This document shows, piece by piece, positions 26,689 through 37,198 of a stretch of 64,000 nucleotides of DNA. Numbering within the stretch: position 1 is the first letter of the stretch; every line of letters begins with the position of its first letter. This DNA is from Rhizobium sp. C1 (GTDB lineage: Bacteria; Pseudomonadota; Alphaproteobacteria; Rhizobiales; Rhizobiaceae): positions 115,993 to 179,992 of the forward strand of contig NZ_JAJNCY010000009.1 in NCBI RefSeq assembly GCF_021026335.1, in the 5' to 3' direction. Both the position numbers and the translations under genes were made by a program. Below the pieces are notes generated by a model. It made no database searches and had not been told where the DNA came from. It worked only from the letters and a program-made list of their open reading frames with translations.

Positions 26689-26871
26689 CCCCCTCTCTTG
26701 CGATTTCTAACACTTAGCTGAAGCTAAGATGTTGAAATCGCTTTCTCCCCCACCAAGGGGGAGATTGGAGCAAGAGGGTCTGGCACACACCCCATCTCCC
26801 CCCTGGTGGGGGAGAAAGCAAAATCATGACCTTAGCCAAAGGCTAAGTCATAGATTTTGCAAGAGAGGGGG
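26689..26871. repeat. Composite palindromic intergenic repeat (RIME-like)
   Basis: CCCCCTCTCTTGC at 26689-26701 is mirrored by GCAAGAGAGGGGG at 26859-26871. Inside are further inverted parts: TTAGCTGAAGCTAA (26714-26727), a stem around CTTTCTCCCCCACC with its partner GGTGGGGGAGAAAG, and CTTAGCCAAAGGCTAAG (26840-26856). The 183-base element fills the gap between glyS and the DUF523 gene and looks like the mosaic palindromes (RIME type) dispersed in rhizobial genomes. Confidence 0.75.
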
Positions 26872-26878
26872 TCGGGCC

Positions 26879-28993
26879 TCACCCCGAAATCTTCGAGAAA
26901 TCCGCCACCGTCCCTGTCGCCTCGCGGATGAGGGCGAGCAGCGCAAGCCGGTTGGCGCGGATGGCGGCGTCCTCGTCATTCACCAGCACGTCGTTGAAGA
27001 AGCGGTCGACCGGGCCGCGAAGCTTGGAAAGCGCTGCCATGGCGTCGCGGAAGTCCTCGCGCTTGACGGCCTCGTCGGCTTCCTGGCGGGAAAGGGCTAC
27101 GGCCGCATAGAGCGCCTTTTCGGCTTCTTCGGTGAAGAGCGCATCGTCCACGGACGTTGCAATCGTGGTGCCCTTCTTCTCTTCCGCCGCGAGCAGCTGT
27201 GTGGCGCGCTTGGCGCCGGCGAGCAGGTTCCCGCCGTCCTCCGAAGTGATGAAGGCCGTCAGCGCCTCGGCGCGGCGGGCCACCATCAGGAGATCATCCG
27301 CATCGGGCGTCAGCACGGCATCGATGATGTCGTGCCGCGCGCCGAGATCGCGGAGATAGACCTTCAGGCGGTCGTGGAAGAAAGAGAGGAGGTCGGCATC
27401 CTTGGCCACCGAAAGCAGCTTCAGCCGCACACCCTTCTCCAGCAACACCCGGATCACCCCCAGCGCCGCACGGCGCAGCGCGTAGGGATCCTTCGAGCCC
27501 GTCGGCTTCTCGTCGATCGCCCAGAAGCCAACCAGCGTGTCGAGCTTGTCGGCGAGTGCGACCGTGACGGCGACCGGATTGGTGGGCAGACTATCGGACG
27601 GGCCGAGGGGCTTGTAGTGTTCTTCGATCGCGGCGGCGACGTCAGCGTCTTCGCCCTGCAGGAGCGCATATTTGCGGCCCATGAGGCCCTGCAGCTCGGG
27701 GAATTCGCCGACTGCTTCGGTGCGCAGGTCGGCCTTGGAGAGGACGACGGCGCGGTCGACCTTCGCCGGGTCAGCGCCGGTGATCTTTGCGAGTTCGGCG
27801 GCGAGCGCGCGGATGCGCGTGACGCGTTCGCCCTGCGAGCCGAGCTTGGCATGGAATGTCACGCCCAGATGGTCGAGCTTGGCCATGCGCTGATCCAGCG
27901 GCTTCTTGAGGTCGAGACCGAATTTGGCGGCACTTTCCTTCAAATCGCCGAGGTCGGGCATGTCGCGCTGGTCGCGCTTGTAGAAATGCGCGGCGTCCGA
28001 AAGTCTAGCGCGGACGACCTTGCCGTTGCCGTGCATGATTTCCTTGCCGTCATCCTTGGCGGCGATGTTGGAGACCAGGATGAAGCGGTTGGCCAGCCCC
28101 TCGCCGCCCTGAGGACGGCAGACGAAACACTTCTGGTTCGTCTTGATGGTGAGGCGGATGATTTCGGCGGGGATTTCGAGGAATTCCTCCTCGAACGTGC
28201 CCATCAGCACATGCGGATATTCGACAAGGCCGGAGACCTCGTCCAGCAGGCCTTCGTCCTCGACCAGTTCGAGGCCGGAGGCGAAGGCAAGGTTCTGGGC
28301 GTCCTGCAGGATGATCTGCTTGCGGCGCTCGGCGTCGAGCACGACCTTGGCCTTTTCGAGGCTGGCGGCATAATCGTCGAAGCGGCGAACCGTGATCGGG
28401 CCCGGCGCGTGGAAGCGGTGGCCATAGGTGACATTGCCGGCGACGATGTCATCGACAACGAACGGGATGACGACCGTTTCGTCATGTTCGGGACCGAACA
28501 TGCAGACGATGGATTGCAGCGGGCGGACCCAGCGCAGCGCGCCCGGCTTGGCCGAGGCAGCGCCGGAGCGCATGGACTTCGGCCAGGGGAAATTGCGGAT
28601 GATGCCAGGCATGACATCGGCGATGATCTCTTCCGCCGCGCGGCCGGGCTTCTGGATGACCGCGACGTAGAACTCGCCCTTCTTGGGATCGGTCACCTTT
28701 TCGGCCTGATCGACGGAGGTGAGGCCAGCCGAGCGCAGGAAGCCTTCGATGGCCTGCGCGGGCGCATCCGTGCGGGGGCCCTTCTTTTCCTCGCGCGTGT
28801 CGGCGGAACGGGCCGTCAGGCCGCGAATGTCGAGCGTCAGGCGGCGCGGCGTCCAGTATTCGCGTGCGCCTTCATAGGTCAGGCCCGCCTCGACCAGCGC
28901 ATCGGTCACCAGCTTCTTCAGGTCGCCGGCAGCTTTTCTCTGCATGCGGGCGGGGATTTCCTCGGAGCGAAGTTCAAGCAGAAGGTCCGGCAT
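26879..28993 (-). CDS. glyS: Glycyl-tRNA synthetase beta subunit
   Basis: 704-residue tRNA-binding subunit of the alpha2beta2 bacterial glycyl-tRNA synthetase. It starts [18 protein letters not shown], the conserved GlyS N-terminus, and carries [42 protein letters not shown] and FYKRDQR; the C-terminus has the DALR-type anticodon-binding region with LALIREATG. An ATG five codons upstream (29008) is possible. Its partner glyQ lies 5 kb further on the same strand rather than next to it. Confidence 0.95.
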   Translation of the reverse strand: MPDLLLELRSEEIPARMQRKAAGDLKKLVTDALVEAGLTYEGAREYWTPRRLTLDIRGLTARSADTREEKKGPRTDAPAQAIEGFLRSAGLTSVDQAEKVTDPKKGEFYVAVIQKPGRAAEEIIADVMPGIIRNFPWPKSMRSGAASAKPGALRWVRPLQSIVCMFGPEHDETVVIPFVVDDIVAGNVTYGHRFHAPGPITVRRFDDYAASLEKAKVVLDAERRKQIILQDAQNLAFASGLELVEDEGLLDEVSGLVEYPHVLMGTFEEEFLEIPAEIIRLTIKTNQKCFVCRPQGGEGLANRFILVSNIAAKDDGKEIMHGNGKVVRARLSDAAHFYKRDQRDMPDLGDLKESAAKFGLDLKKPLDQRMAKLDHLGVTFHAKLGSQGERVTRIRALAAELAKITGADPAKVDRAVVLSKADLRTEAVGEFPELQGLMGRKYALLQGEDADVAAAIEEHYKPLGPSDSLPTNPVAVTVALADKLDTLVGFWAIDEKPTGSKDPYALRRAALGVIRVLLEKGVRLKLLSVAKDADLLSFFHDRLKVYLRDLGARHDIIDAVLTPDADDLLMVARRAEALTAFITSEDGGNLLAGAKRATQLLAAEEKKGTTIATSVDDALFTEEAEKALYAAVALSRQEADEAVKREDFRDAMAALSKLRGPVDRFFNDVLVNDEDAAIRANRLALLALIREATGTVADFSKISG

Positions 28994-29218
28994 GGTCTTG
29001 GCGCACAATCTTTAACGGTTGTTTTTCAGTGCGCGGGACTTAGCAAGCCATGGCCGCCTTGTCACCTGCAAAGCGGCCAAAATCGGCCGTCAACTGCCCG
29101 CGAATGGCCCCGAAGATTTCCCTTTCGAACCGCAATTCGGACATGAGCGGATTTCACATTCCGCTTCGTTAGTGCTCAGGAATAGAGGCTGCCAAGACGG
29201 CCGCCGGAAGGAGATCAG

Positions 29219-29866
29219 ATGCACACCAACAAATTCTCCCGCGTCTCTGCCATCGCTCTCATTGTCGGCAGCATGGTTGCAGCGCCCGCCTTTGCTGCCG
29301 GTAACGGCAACGGCAATGGCGGCGGAAACGGCGCCGGCAATGGCGCGGGCAACAGCGCCAGCCACGGAACCAGCGACAGCGCAGGCGGAAAATCCGTCAC
29401 GCCGGGCGGCGCGACGATGGACAAGGCCTCGTCGAAATCCGAAATGAACCATGAGATGAGCAAGGACAAGTCGGCCAACAAGAGCGGCGCGTCCGATCTC
29501 GGCAAGCTGAACGGCTTCCTGCATGCCTCGCCCGAAGCGCTGCAGAAGGCCGCTCCGAATTCCGCCATCGGCCTCGTCACGCATGGCTATGCCGATGCGC
29601 TCAACTCCTATCTCGCCGGCGGCGCGAATGCCAAGACGGCGGCGGACGTTTACGCCGCGCTGGAGAAGGCCGCGAACAAGCCGCTGACCGCCACGACGAT
29701 CGCCGCCGTTGACGCCAAGCTCGCCAAGACCGACCCGACGCTGGCCAAGGCCATTGCCGCGCATCCGGGCGGCGCTGCCGGTCTCGCCAAGGAAATCGCC
29801 GCGGCCGGCCCGACCAAAAAGGCCACTGGCACCACCGCTCCGGCCCCGAAGAAGACCGTGCAGTAA
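29219..29866 (+). CDS. Low-complexity exported protein
   Basis: 215-residue protein with a signal peptide (about 1-27, ending APAFAA). It is followed by a Gly/Asn-rich low-complexity stretch (GNGNGNGGGNGAGNGAGN) and a Ser/Lys-rich linker, then an Ala-rich helical part (about 95-195) beginning SDLGKLNGFLHASPEALQ. I do not recognise a named family beyond similar rhizobial exported proteins. AAGGAG lies six bases before the ATG. Single gene on the plus strand, ended by a clear terminator; antisense to nothing. Possibly a surface or periplasmic structural protein; no function inferred. Confidence 0.7.
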   Translation: MHTNKFSRVSAIALIVGSMVAAPAFAAGNGNGNGGGNGAGNGAGNSASHGTSDSAGGKSVTPGGATMDKASSKSEMNHEMSKDKSANKSGASDLGKLNGFLHASPEALQKAAPNSAIGLVTHGYADALNSYLAGGANAKTAADVYAALEKAANKPLTATTIAAVDAKLAKTDPTLAKAIAAHPGGAAGLAKEIAAAGPTKKATGTTAPAPKKTVQ

Positions 29867-29889
29867 AACGAGTATCCGTGTATCAATTG

Positions 29890-29926
29890 CCCGCCGCTTT
29901 CGACCCCGGAGCGGCGGGCTTTTTTA
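29890..29926 (+). terminator. Intrinsic terminator
   Basis: CCCGCCGC (29890-29897) and GCGGCGGG (29911-29918) pair around a 13-base loop and are followed by C and six T residues. It ends the exported-protein gene. Confidence 0.85.
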
Positions 29927-29947
29927 TTGCGCGTCAGGTGGAGACAC

Positions 29948-30074
29948 CCCCTCACCCCGCCTCCGCTATCGCTCGGCGGACCTCTCCCCGAAGGGGCGAG
30001 GAGGTCCGAGAGGCTGCGGCGCAATCCCGCTTCTCCCCGTCGGGGAGAAGGTGGCCCGAAGGGTCGGATGAGGG
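29948..30074. repeat. Mosaic palindromic repeat (RIME-like)
   Basis: Bounded by CCCTCA (29948-29953) and TGAGGG (30069-30074). It contains CTTCTCCCC-GTC-GGGGAGAAG (30029-30049) and a second hairpin around GGACCTCTCCCC (29978-30006). The sequence GGTGGCCCGAAGGGTCGGA next to TGAGGG is typical of RIME-type elements in Rhizobiaceae. Lies between a terminator and the 3' end of the DUF2207 gene. Confidence 0.75.
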
Positions 30075-30111
30075 CGGCGCGCCGCAAAAGACAATGTTGA
30101 AACCGCGCAGC

Positions 30112-32037
30112 CTACCAGCCCCCGCCCCCGCCACCGCCGCCACCGCCACCGGAGGAGCCGCCGCCGCTGAAGCCGCCGGAAGACGAGCTTGAGGGTGCCG
30201 GTGCAGGCAGTGTCGACTGGATGGTCGAGGCCATGGAGTGGGAGAAGCCACCGACGGAGCCTGCAAAGCCGCCATAGTCGGAGCCGGAATACCAGCCGGG
30301 CTGGTAGTCATCGATCTTGGCCGCCGCGAGCCATTTGTCGAAGGTTTCGGTCCACGGCTTTTCAACGCCCAGTGCCACGGCATAGGGCAGAAGCTTTTCG
30401 AAATGCTGCGGCGACATCTCAGGCGCGCCGGCCATGTTCATCCGGTCCTTTTCGGCCAGCGTCAGATATTGGCGCAGACCGTCTATGCCATCCATCGTCT
30501 TTGCGCCGAGAACCGTCGGCGCGCCCATGATGAAGAAGGCGAGGATGTTGGCAATGATGATGCCGCACAGGCCGATGATGACAGGCAGCTCGCCGTGGGA
30601 CAGTAGTTCCTCGAACATCAAAGAGACGATCGAGCCGAGGGCTGTGAAAGCGACGAGACCGATGAAACCGAGAACGACGATATAGAAGATCTTGCGCCCC
30701 GCCGAGACGCCCGGCTGGAAGCCCTTGCCGAGCACACCGGCGAAGACGCCGAGAACGGCCGCCAGGATGACCGGGACAACGAGCAGCGCGATATCATCGG
30801 ATGAGAAACGGCCGAAGGCGATAAGGGCGACGAAGCTGACGATGGAGAGGATGACGCCCAGGACGACGTAGCCGATATTGGCGTTATAATATTTGCCGCG
30901 ATTTTCCTTGGTGATGGCATCGACAAAGGCCGCACCCGCCGCCTGCACGGCGGTACCATTGGACTTGTCGAGCCTGAGCGTTCCGCCTGCAGAGACGACG
31001 CGGGCCATCAGCGCCCCTTCGCCGGGCGGCAGCTTATCGGGGCCTCCACGCTTCGTATCCGTGAGGATGATGGAGGTCTTCAGGTCTTCGAGCTTCAGCC
31101 GCCCGGCGACGGCGAGATTGAGGGCAGCGGCCGAGAAGGCCTTCCAGCCGCCATCGCCGAAGCCCTTGTTGTCGATATAGTTCACCAGCGCCGGCGAAAT
31201 GCCGTCCGGCGCATCCCAGCGTGGCACGATGATCCCGCGCGGCGGATCGCGCCCCACCTTCAACCACGACCAGCCATACCAGCCCCAGACCAACGCGAGG
31301 CCGATGAGCGCGATGAAGGCGTTGCGATGATCCTTCAGCCACCACCAGCGTTCCTGGCTGGCGGTGGGCGCATCGATGGCGCCCTTCGGCAAGGTGATCC
31401 AGGCGGTCATGCCGTCATTGGGATTGAGGTTGCGCGTGGCCTGCACGTTCACAGTCGAGCCGCTGGCGCGGATCGTCGCATCGCTGCCCGTCGCGCCGGC
31501 AGCCCCGGTATAGACCTTGAGACTCGTCGCCCTCACGCCATCGGGCAGATGGATAACGGCATCCGCACTGAGAATAGGAAACTTCCAGAAATTGCCGGTG
31601 ATGTTCCAGGCGAAGAGATCGGCATCCGCGCCATAGCGCACCTGCCGGTTCGTCTCATAGACGAGTTCGTAAATATGGCGGCCGGAGCTGACATAAGTGT
31701 CCTTGTCGCCGGCATAGATGCGGATGCCGTTGTCGATATATTCGGTCGAGTGCGGCTCATCGCGTCCATCGCGGCGCACCGCCTTGAGGGAGAAATCGAC
31801 CTCGCCGATTGAGCCGTCCGCTTTTCGGAACGTCAGCGGGAAATCGCGGAAGATGCCGTGTCTGATCTCATAGCCCTCGGCATTCACCTCGATCTGTTCC
31901 TTGACCGTGACGAGGCCGCTCTTGTCGAGCGTCACGTCGGCGTGGAAGCTGCGGATAACTTCAGCGGCGGAGGCGGGAAGGAACGACAGGAACAGAAGCA
32001 CGAGACCGATGGTCAGCTTCGTCATGAACCTTTGCAT
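30112..32037 (-). CDS. DUF2207 membrane protein with Ser/Gly-rich tail
   Basis: 641-residue protein: signal peptide (about 1-25, FLSFLPASAAE), an extracytoplasmic DUF2207 beta domain of some 200 residues (IRSFHADVTLDKSGLVTVKEQI), a TM near 240-255 (NAFIALIGLALVWGWYGW), a cytoplasmic part, four more hydrophobic segments at about 390-510, and a C-terminal tail with SSSSSGGFSGGGSSGGGG ending in W. DUF2207 proteins with such Gly-rich ends are typically encoded with LemA, as here; their joint role is unknown. GGGGAAGG precedes the ATG at 32037. Third gene of lemA-aroA-DUF2207, 19 bases after aroA. Confidence 0.85.
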   Translation of the reverse strand: MQRFMTKLTIGLVLLFLSFLPASAAEVIRSFHADVTLDKSGLVTVKEQIEVNAEGYEIRHGIFRDFPLTFRKADGSIGEVDFSLKAVRRDGRDEPHSTEYIDNGIRIYAGDKDTYVSSGRHIYELVYETNRQVRYGADADLFAWNITGNFWKFPILSADAVIHLPDGVRATSLKVYTGAAGATGSDATIRASGSTVNVQATRNLNPNDGMTAWITLPKGAIDAPTASQERWWWLKDHRNAFIALIGLALVWGWYGWSWLKVGRDPPRGIIVPRWDAPDGISPALVNYIDNKGFGDGGWKAFSAAALNLAVAGRLKLEDLKTSIILTDTKRGGPDKLPPGEGALMARVVSAGGTLRLDKSNGTAVQAAGAAFVDAITKENRGKYYNANIGYVVLGVILSIVSFVALIAFGRFSSDDIALLVVPVILAAVLGVFAGVLGKGFQPGVSAGRKIFYIVVLGFIGLVAFTALGSIVSLMFEELLSHGELPVIIGLCGIIIANILAFFIMGAPTVLGAKTMDGIDGLRQYLTLAEKDRMNMAGAPEMSPQHFEKLLPYAVALGVEKPWTETFDKWLAAAKIDDYQPGWYSGSDYGGFAGSVGGFSHSMASTIQSTLPAPAPSSSSSGGFSGGGSSGGGGGGGGGGGW

Positions 32038-32056
32038 GCCTTCCCCCTGATACGGT

Positions 32057-33319
32057 CTATCCCGCCTTGCGCTCGAATGTCACGCCGAGCGAGCCCAGCG
32101 CATCCCAGTAGTTCGGATAGGTCTTGGCAACGCAGGACGGGTTCTCGATCGCGATGCCCGATGTCTTGAGACCGGCGAGCGCGAAGCTCATGGCGATGCG
32201 GTGGTCAGCGAAGGTGTCGATGAGCGCCGAAACGGTCTGGCCGGCCAGTGCCGGATCGCCGGTGACGATCAGGTCGTCGCCCTCTTCGCGGGCGAGGCCG
32301 GCGCGGATATTGTTCAGCCCGAGCGAGAGCGCGCGGATGCGGTCGCATTCCTTGACGCGCAGGTTCTCGATCCCGGTGAAGCGCACGGGCGTTTCGTTAT
32401 AGGCGGCGAGTACGGCGAGCGTGGGAATCGCATCCTGCATCTGGCTGCCATCGATTTCGGCCGGCATATGCGGAAAGGCCGCGATCATGTCGTAGGATCG
32501 CGCATCAGGCTGGGAAAATTCGGTTGCGGCGACGCCAAGGTCGATCTTGCCCTTCGTCAACACTTCCGCGCCCCAGAGATAGGTGGCGGCGGAGGCATCG
32601 GGCTCGATGAGGTAATCGGCAGCGCGATAGCCGGTCGGCGCGATGACCCAGCGGGCGTTGCCCTCCTCGCGAACATCGGCACCGAAAGCGGTCATGCAAG
32701 CGGTCGTTAGGGTGATATAGCCGCGCGCGCCGATCGCCGCGCCGGCAAGCTCGACCGTGAAGGGCTCCTTCCCGCAGGCGGCGGCCATGAGCAGTGCCGA
32801 GACATATTGCGAGGAAAGGCCGGCATCGATGACGACGCGGTTGGCGGTGAAGCCACCCTTTGCATCGACCGTCACCGGCGGGCAGCCGGTCGGGGCCTCG
32901 ATCTCAACGCCGAGCGAGGCAAGCGAGGCAACCAGCGGCGCGATGGGGCGCTTGCGCATATGCTCGTCGCCATCGACGACGAAGCGGCCGTTGAACATGG
33001 CAACGGCTGCCGTCAGGAAGCGCGTCGCCGTGCCGGCATTGCCGAGGAAGAGCGGCTTTTGCGGCTCCTTGAACGTGCCGGAGCTGGTGACGACGAAGGT
33101 CGTCGCGTCGGGCTCCTCGACGGTAACGCCCATAGCCCGCAAGGCTTCGGCCATATAGAGCGTGTCGTCGCTTTTCAGCGCGCCGGTCAGCCGGCTCGTG
33201 CCCTTGGCGAGGCCCGCGAGCAGGAGCGCGCGGTTGGTGATCGACTTGGAGCCGGGCGGCATCACGCGGCCGGTCAGCGCATGGTCCGGCGGGATGACGG
33301 TGAGCGTATCTTTGTTCAT
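32057..33319 (-). CDS. aroA: 3-phosphoshikimate 1-carboxyvinyltransferase (EPSP synthase), non-CP4 type
   Basis: 420-residue enzyme transferring enolpyruvate from PEP to shikimate 3-phosphate. It has PPGSKSITNRALLLAGLAKG near the start, GNAGTATRFLTAAVAMF (PEP site), DEHMRKRPI, SSQYVSALLMAA, the EIDGSQMQDAIPTLAVLAA region (core: SQMQDAIPTLAVLA), RVKECDRIRAL and DTFADHRIAMSFAL. GNAGTA rather than NAATG identifies the class I-like, glyphosate-sensitive kind, unlike the CP4-type enzyme that rhizobia and agrobacteria usually carry next to cmk. This may therefore be a second copy. It sits between lemA (42 bases) and DUF2207 (19 bases), so it is probably in their operon. Confidence 0.9.
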   Translation of the reverse strand: MNKDTLTVIPPDHALTGRVMPPGSKSITNRALLLAGLAKGTSRLTGALKSDDTLYMAEALRAMGVTVEEPDATTFVVTSSGTFKEPQKPLFLGNAGTATRFLTAAVAMFNGRFVVDGDEHMRKRPIAPLVASLASLGVEIEAPTGCPPVTVDAKGGFTANRVVIDAGLSSQYVSALLMAAACGKEPFTVELAGAAIGARGYITLTTACMTAFGADVREEGNARWVIAPTGYRAADYLIEPDASAATYLWGAEVLTKGKIDLGVAATEFSQPDARSYDMIAAFPHMPAEIDGSQMQDAIPTLAVLAAYNETPVRFTGIENLRVKECDRIRALSLGLNNIRAGLAREEGDDLIVTGDPALAGQTVSALIDTFADHRIAMSFALAGLKTSGIAIENPSCVAKTYPNYWDALGSLGVTFERKAG

Positions 33320-33361
33320 GTCTTATCAGTCTCGGCGGGAAGAAATCTCTCCCGCCCTTTA

Positions 33362-33910
33362 TCAGAACTTGACCTGAGGAACAGCCCTGTCGGCCTCGTT
33401 GGTGATTTCGAAATAGGCCATCTTGGCGAAACCGAAGGCCTTGGCGACGAAGTTGGACGGCACGCTCTCAACCTTGACGTTCAGCTCGCGGGCGGCGCCA
33501 TTATAGTAGCGGCGCGCCATCTGCACTTCGCCTTCGATGGTTTCCAGCGATTTCTGGAGCTCCGCGAAATTCTGGTTGGCCTTGAGGTCCGGATAGGCTT
33601 CGGCGAGAGCAATCACGCGGCCGAGCGCCTGGGAGAGCATGCCTTCCGCGACGGCGCGGCCGGCGACATCGCCCTGCGGCACGGCCTGTGCCTTGTTGCG
33701 CAGCGCAACCACCTCTTCCAGCGTCGACTTCTCATGGGCCGCATAGCCCTTCACCGTCTCGATGAGGTTGGGGATGAGGTCAGCGCGGCGCTTGAGTTGC
33801 ACATCGATGCCCGACCACGCCTCTTCCGCCATCTGGCGCGAGCGCACGAGGCCGTTATAGACGATGACGGCATAGGCCGCGATCGCGACGATAATAATCA
33901 ATGCATACAT
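33362..33910 (-). CDS. lemA: LemA family protein
   Basis: 182-residue protein with one N-terminal membrane helix (MYALIIIVAIAAYAVIVYNG) and a long helical domain on the other side. The LemA landmarks are SGIDVQLKRRADLIPNLIETVKGYAAHE (core: LKRRADLIPNLIETVKGY), NFAELQKSLETIE and ARRYYNGAARELN. Role unknown; usually paired with DUF2207 or DUF4178-type membrane proteins, here the DUF2207 gene two genes on. ATG at 33910 was taken because the membrane helix starts there; the frame upstream lacks similarity. Confidence 0.93.
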   Translation of the reverse strand: MYALIIIVAIAAYAVIVYNGLVRSRQMAEEAWSGIDVQLKRRADLIPNLIETVKGYAAHEKSTLEEVVALRNKAQAVPQGDVAGRAVAEGMLSQALGRVIALAEAYPDLKANQNFAELQKSLETIEGEVQMARRYYNGAARELNVKVESVPSNFVAKAFGFAKMAYFEITNEADRAVPQVKF

Positions 33911-34008
33911 GGGCTTCCCTCTCCCAACTGTCGCAGGGAGATTAGCCGTGGCGGGTGGGAAAGTCATCCGGGATTTATCGGGAAGGTGAATCGTGGCGCG
34001 CGTGAACT

Positions 34009-34977
<969 letters not shown>

Positions 34978-35137
34978 AAGCCTTGGGGAAATCGTGCCTG
35001 TCGTTTGGCATATTATCGCCGACAGGGTCAAGCAGAAGGGCTCCATCGCTTCGGCGACACGGGCGCGAGCAAAAGCATCGTTGCATCCGTTCTCCGCTTG
35101 GATAGACTTATTCGGACACTCCAAGCCAGAGGTTATC

Positions 35138-35770
35138 ATGCGCCGGGTTTCTCTTGCATTCGCCTTCACCGTTCTCGTCGTTGCATCGGCGCAGGCCGCA
35201 AGCGACGCCAAGCCGGGGGAAGAACTGTCGTGCAGCAACATCGTGAAGGTCGGCGATACGGCCAAGACGATAGCGGCGCGCTACAAGGGCGAAACGGCCA
35301 TCGAGGAGATCACCGGCGCGGAAGGCGCGACGGCGAAGGGGCTTGCGATCTTTCCGAAAGACCCATCGCGCAAGCTCCTGGTGTCCTTCTTCGATGAAGG
35401 GATGACGAAGCTCTCGGCCATCGGCCCGGCCGCAGGTGCTTCGCACTGGACGATTGCGGGCCTCAAGCTTGGATCGTCACTTGCCGATGTGGCCAAGGCC
35501 AATGGCGGCAAGTTCGAGATCAGCGGCTTCGAATGGGACTATGGCGGCTATGTCACGGACCTCAAGGGCGGCAAGCTTTCCTCCCTTGATGGCGGCTGCG
35601 TGGTGACGATCCGCTTCAATCCGCCCGAGGGCAAGGAAGTGCCGGCCGCGCTTTCCGGCGAAAAGAGCGTTGCCTCGTCAGACGCCATGCTCGCCAAGCT
35701 GAACCCGCATGTCAGCGAAATCCAGTTGGGCTGGCCAGACGGAGAGGGCGGCAACGGCTCGGGCGACTGA
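35138..35770 (+). CDS. Exported protein of unknown function
   Basis: 210-residue protein with a signal peptide ([21 protein letters not shown]). The mature part has two cysteines that could pair (C31 in LSCSNIV and one in [11 protein letters not shown]) and reads like a beta-rich fold with [24 protein letters not shown] (core: [13 protein letters not shown]). I do not recognise a family. ATG at 35138 follows AGAGGT. Divergent from glyQ with a 160-base gap. Its position before a transporter gene gives no functional hint. Confidence 0.7.
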   Translation: MRRVSLAFAFTVLVVASAQAASDAKPGEELSCSNIVKVGDTAKTIAARYKGETAIEEITGAEGATAKGLAIFPKDPSRKLLVSFFDEGMTKLSAIGPAAGASHWTIAGLKLGSSLADVAKANGGKFEISGFEWDYGGYVTDLKGGKLSSLDGGCVVTIRFNPPEGKEVPAALSGEKSVASSDAMLAKLNPHVSEIQLGWPDGEGGNGSGD

Positions 35771-35934
35771 GGCACGAAGAGCACGATCTCGGCTAAAATC
35801 GATTAAGATTTCTTCATGATAAGGATGTCGTACCAATTCGCTCGTAAAGGTTCTTGCGATTTCTCAAGAGCGGCGCATAGTCCGCGCTCAAACGGGCCGA
35901 AGCCCGCCATGAACGATCCCGAAGGAAACATCCG

Positions 35935-37185
35935 TTGAGCGCCGTCACAGAGAACGCGACGCCGTTGCAAGCGTCCACTGCAACTGCAAGCCCCTCCACC
36001 AGCATGGCCAAGGCCGCGACCGGCCCCGCCATGGCGATCCTGATCATGATCAGCGTGTCGCATATGTTGAACGACCTGATGCAATCGGTCGTGCCGTCGG
36101 TCTATCCGATCCTCAAAGACAAGTTCCAGCTGTCCTATGCGGATGTCGGCCTCCTCACCTTCACCTGGCAGCTCACGGCCTCCATTCTCCAGCCGGGGGT
36201 CGGCTTCTATACCGACAAGCATCCGAAGCCGTTCAGCCTGGCATTCGGCATGGGCTGCACGTTGATCGGCCTGCTGCTCATGGCCTATGCGACCTCCTAT
36301 CACCACCTCTTGATCGGCGTGGCCGCGATCGGTGTCGGGTCGTCAGTGTTCCATCCGGAATCGTCTCGCGTGGCGAGGATGGCGTCAGGCGGACGGCATG
36401 GTTTTGCGCAGTCGCTATTCCAGGTCGGCGGCAATTTCGGCTCGGCCATCGGCCCGCTGTTGGCCATGCTTCTTGTCGTGCCCTATGGCCAGCATGCGAT
36501 CAGCTATTTCGGCATTTTCGCGCTAGCCGGCATGGCGATCCTGACGCGCGTCGGCTTCTGGTATCGCGACGAGCGCCGCGCGGCCAAGGGCAAGGCAGCG
36601 GTGGCGCATGAATCGCCCGTCAGCCGCAGCGTACTGATCCGCTCGATCGTCATTCTCTGCGCCCTGATCTTTTCGAAGTTTCTCTACATGGCGAGCCTGT
36701 CGAGCTACTACATCTTCTACACGATGCAGACGTTCAAGATCTCGACCTCGACGGCGCAGCTGCTGCTTTTCGTCTATCTGGGCGCGGTCGCGGCCGGAAC
36801 GATTGCGGGCGGGCCGATAGGGGACAGGATCGGGCGTCGCCGCGTCATCTGGTTCTCCATCCTCGGCGTGCTACCGTTCACGCTGCTGCTGCCGTTTGCC
36901 AACCTCACCTGGACCGTCATCCTGACGATACCGATCGGCTTCATCCTGGCCTCAGCCTTTCCTGCCATAGTCGTCTACGCGCAGGAACTGGTTCCGGGCA
37001 AGCCGGGCACGATCGCGGGTCTGTTCTTCGGATTTGCCTTCGGCATGGGCGGGATTGGCGCAGCACTGCTCGGTGTGCTGGCCGACCATACGTCGATCGG
37101 CTTCGTCTATCAGGTCTGCTCGGTTCTGCCAGCGATCGGCCTGCTGGCGATCTTCCTGCCGGATGTGCGGCACGGGGCAGCCTGA
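35935..37185 (+). CDS. MFS transporter, fosmidomycin-resistance (Fsr) family
   Basis: 416-residue membrane protein with about 12 helices. SHMLNDLMQSVVPSVYPILK, LTFTWQLTASILQPGVGFYTDK, SSVFHPESSRVARMASGGRHG and QSLFQVGGNFGSAIGPL are characteristic of Fsr-type exporters, which in E. coli give fosmidomycin resistance. The TTG at 35935 is preceded by GAAGGAAAC; ATG at 36004 (MAKAATGP) is the alternative and still keeps all helices. A nine-codon frame (ATG 35909 to TGA 35936-35938) overlaps the TTG start. Convergent with the small membrane protein gene after sppA. Confidence 0.87.
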   Translation: MSAVTENATPLQASTATASPSTSMAKAATGPAMAILIMISVSHMLNDLMQSVVPSVYPILKDKFQLSYADVGLLTFTWQLTASILQPGVGFYTDKHPKPFSLAFGMGCTLIGLLLMAYATSYHHLLIGVAAIGVGSSVFHPESSRVARMASGGRHGFAQSLFQVGGNFGSAIGPLLAMLLVVPYGQHAISYFGIFALAGMAILTRVGFWYRDERRAAKGKAAVAHESPVSRSVLIRSIVILCALIFSKFLYMASLSSYYIFYTMQTFKISTSTAQLLLFVYLGAVAAGTIAGGPIGDRIGRRRVIWFSILGVLPFTLLLPFANLTWTVILTIPIGFILASAFPAIVVYAQELVPGKPGTIAGLFFGFAFGMGGIGAALLGVLADHTSIGFVYQVCSVLPAIGLLAIFLPDVRHGAA

Positions 37186-37198
37186 CCGGAAGAGAGGA

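Noticed and set aside
26729..29146. 805-residue frame antisense to glyS
   Set aside because: glyS is unmistakable; the antisense product has no recognisable domain.
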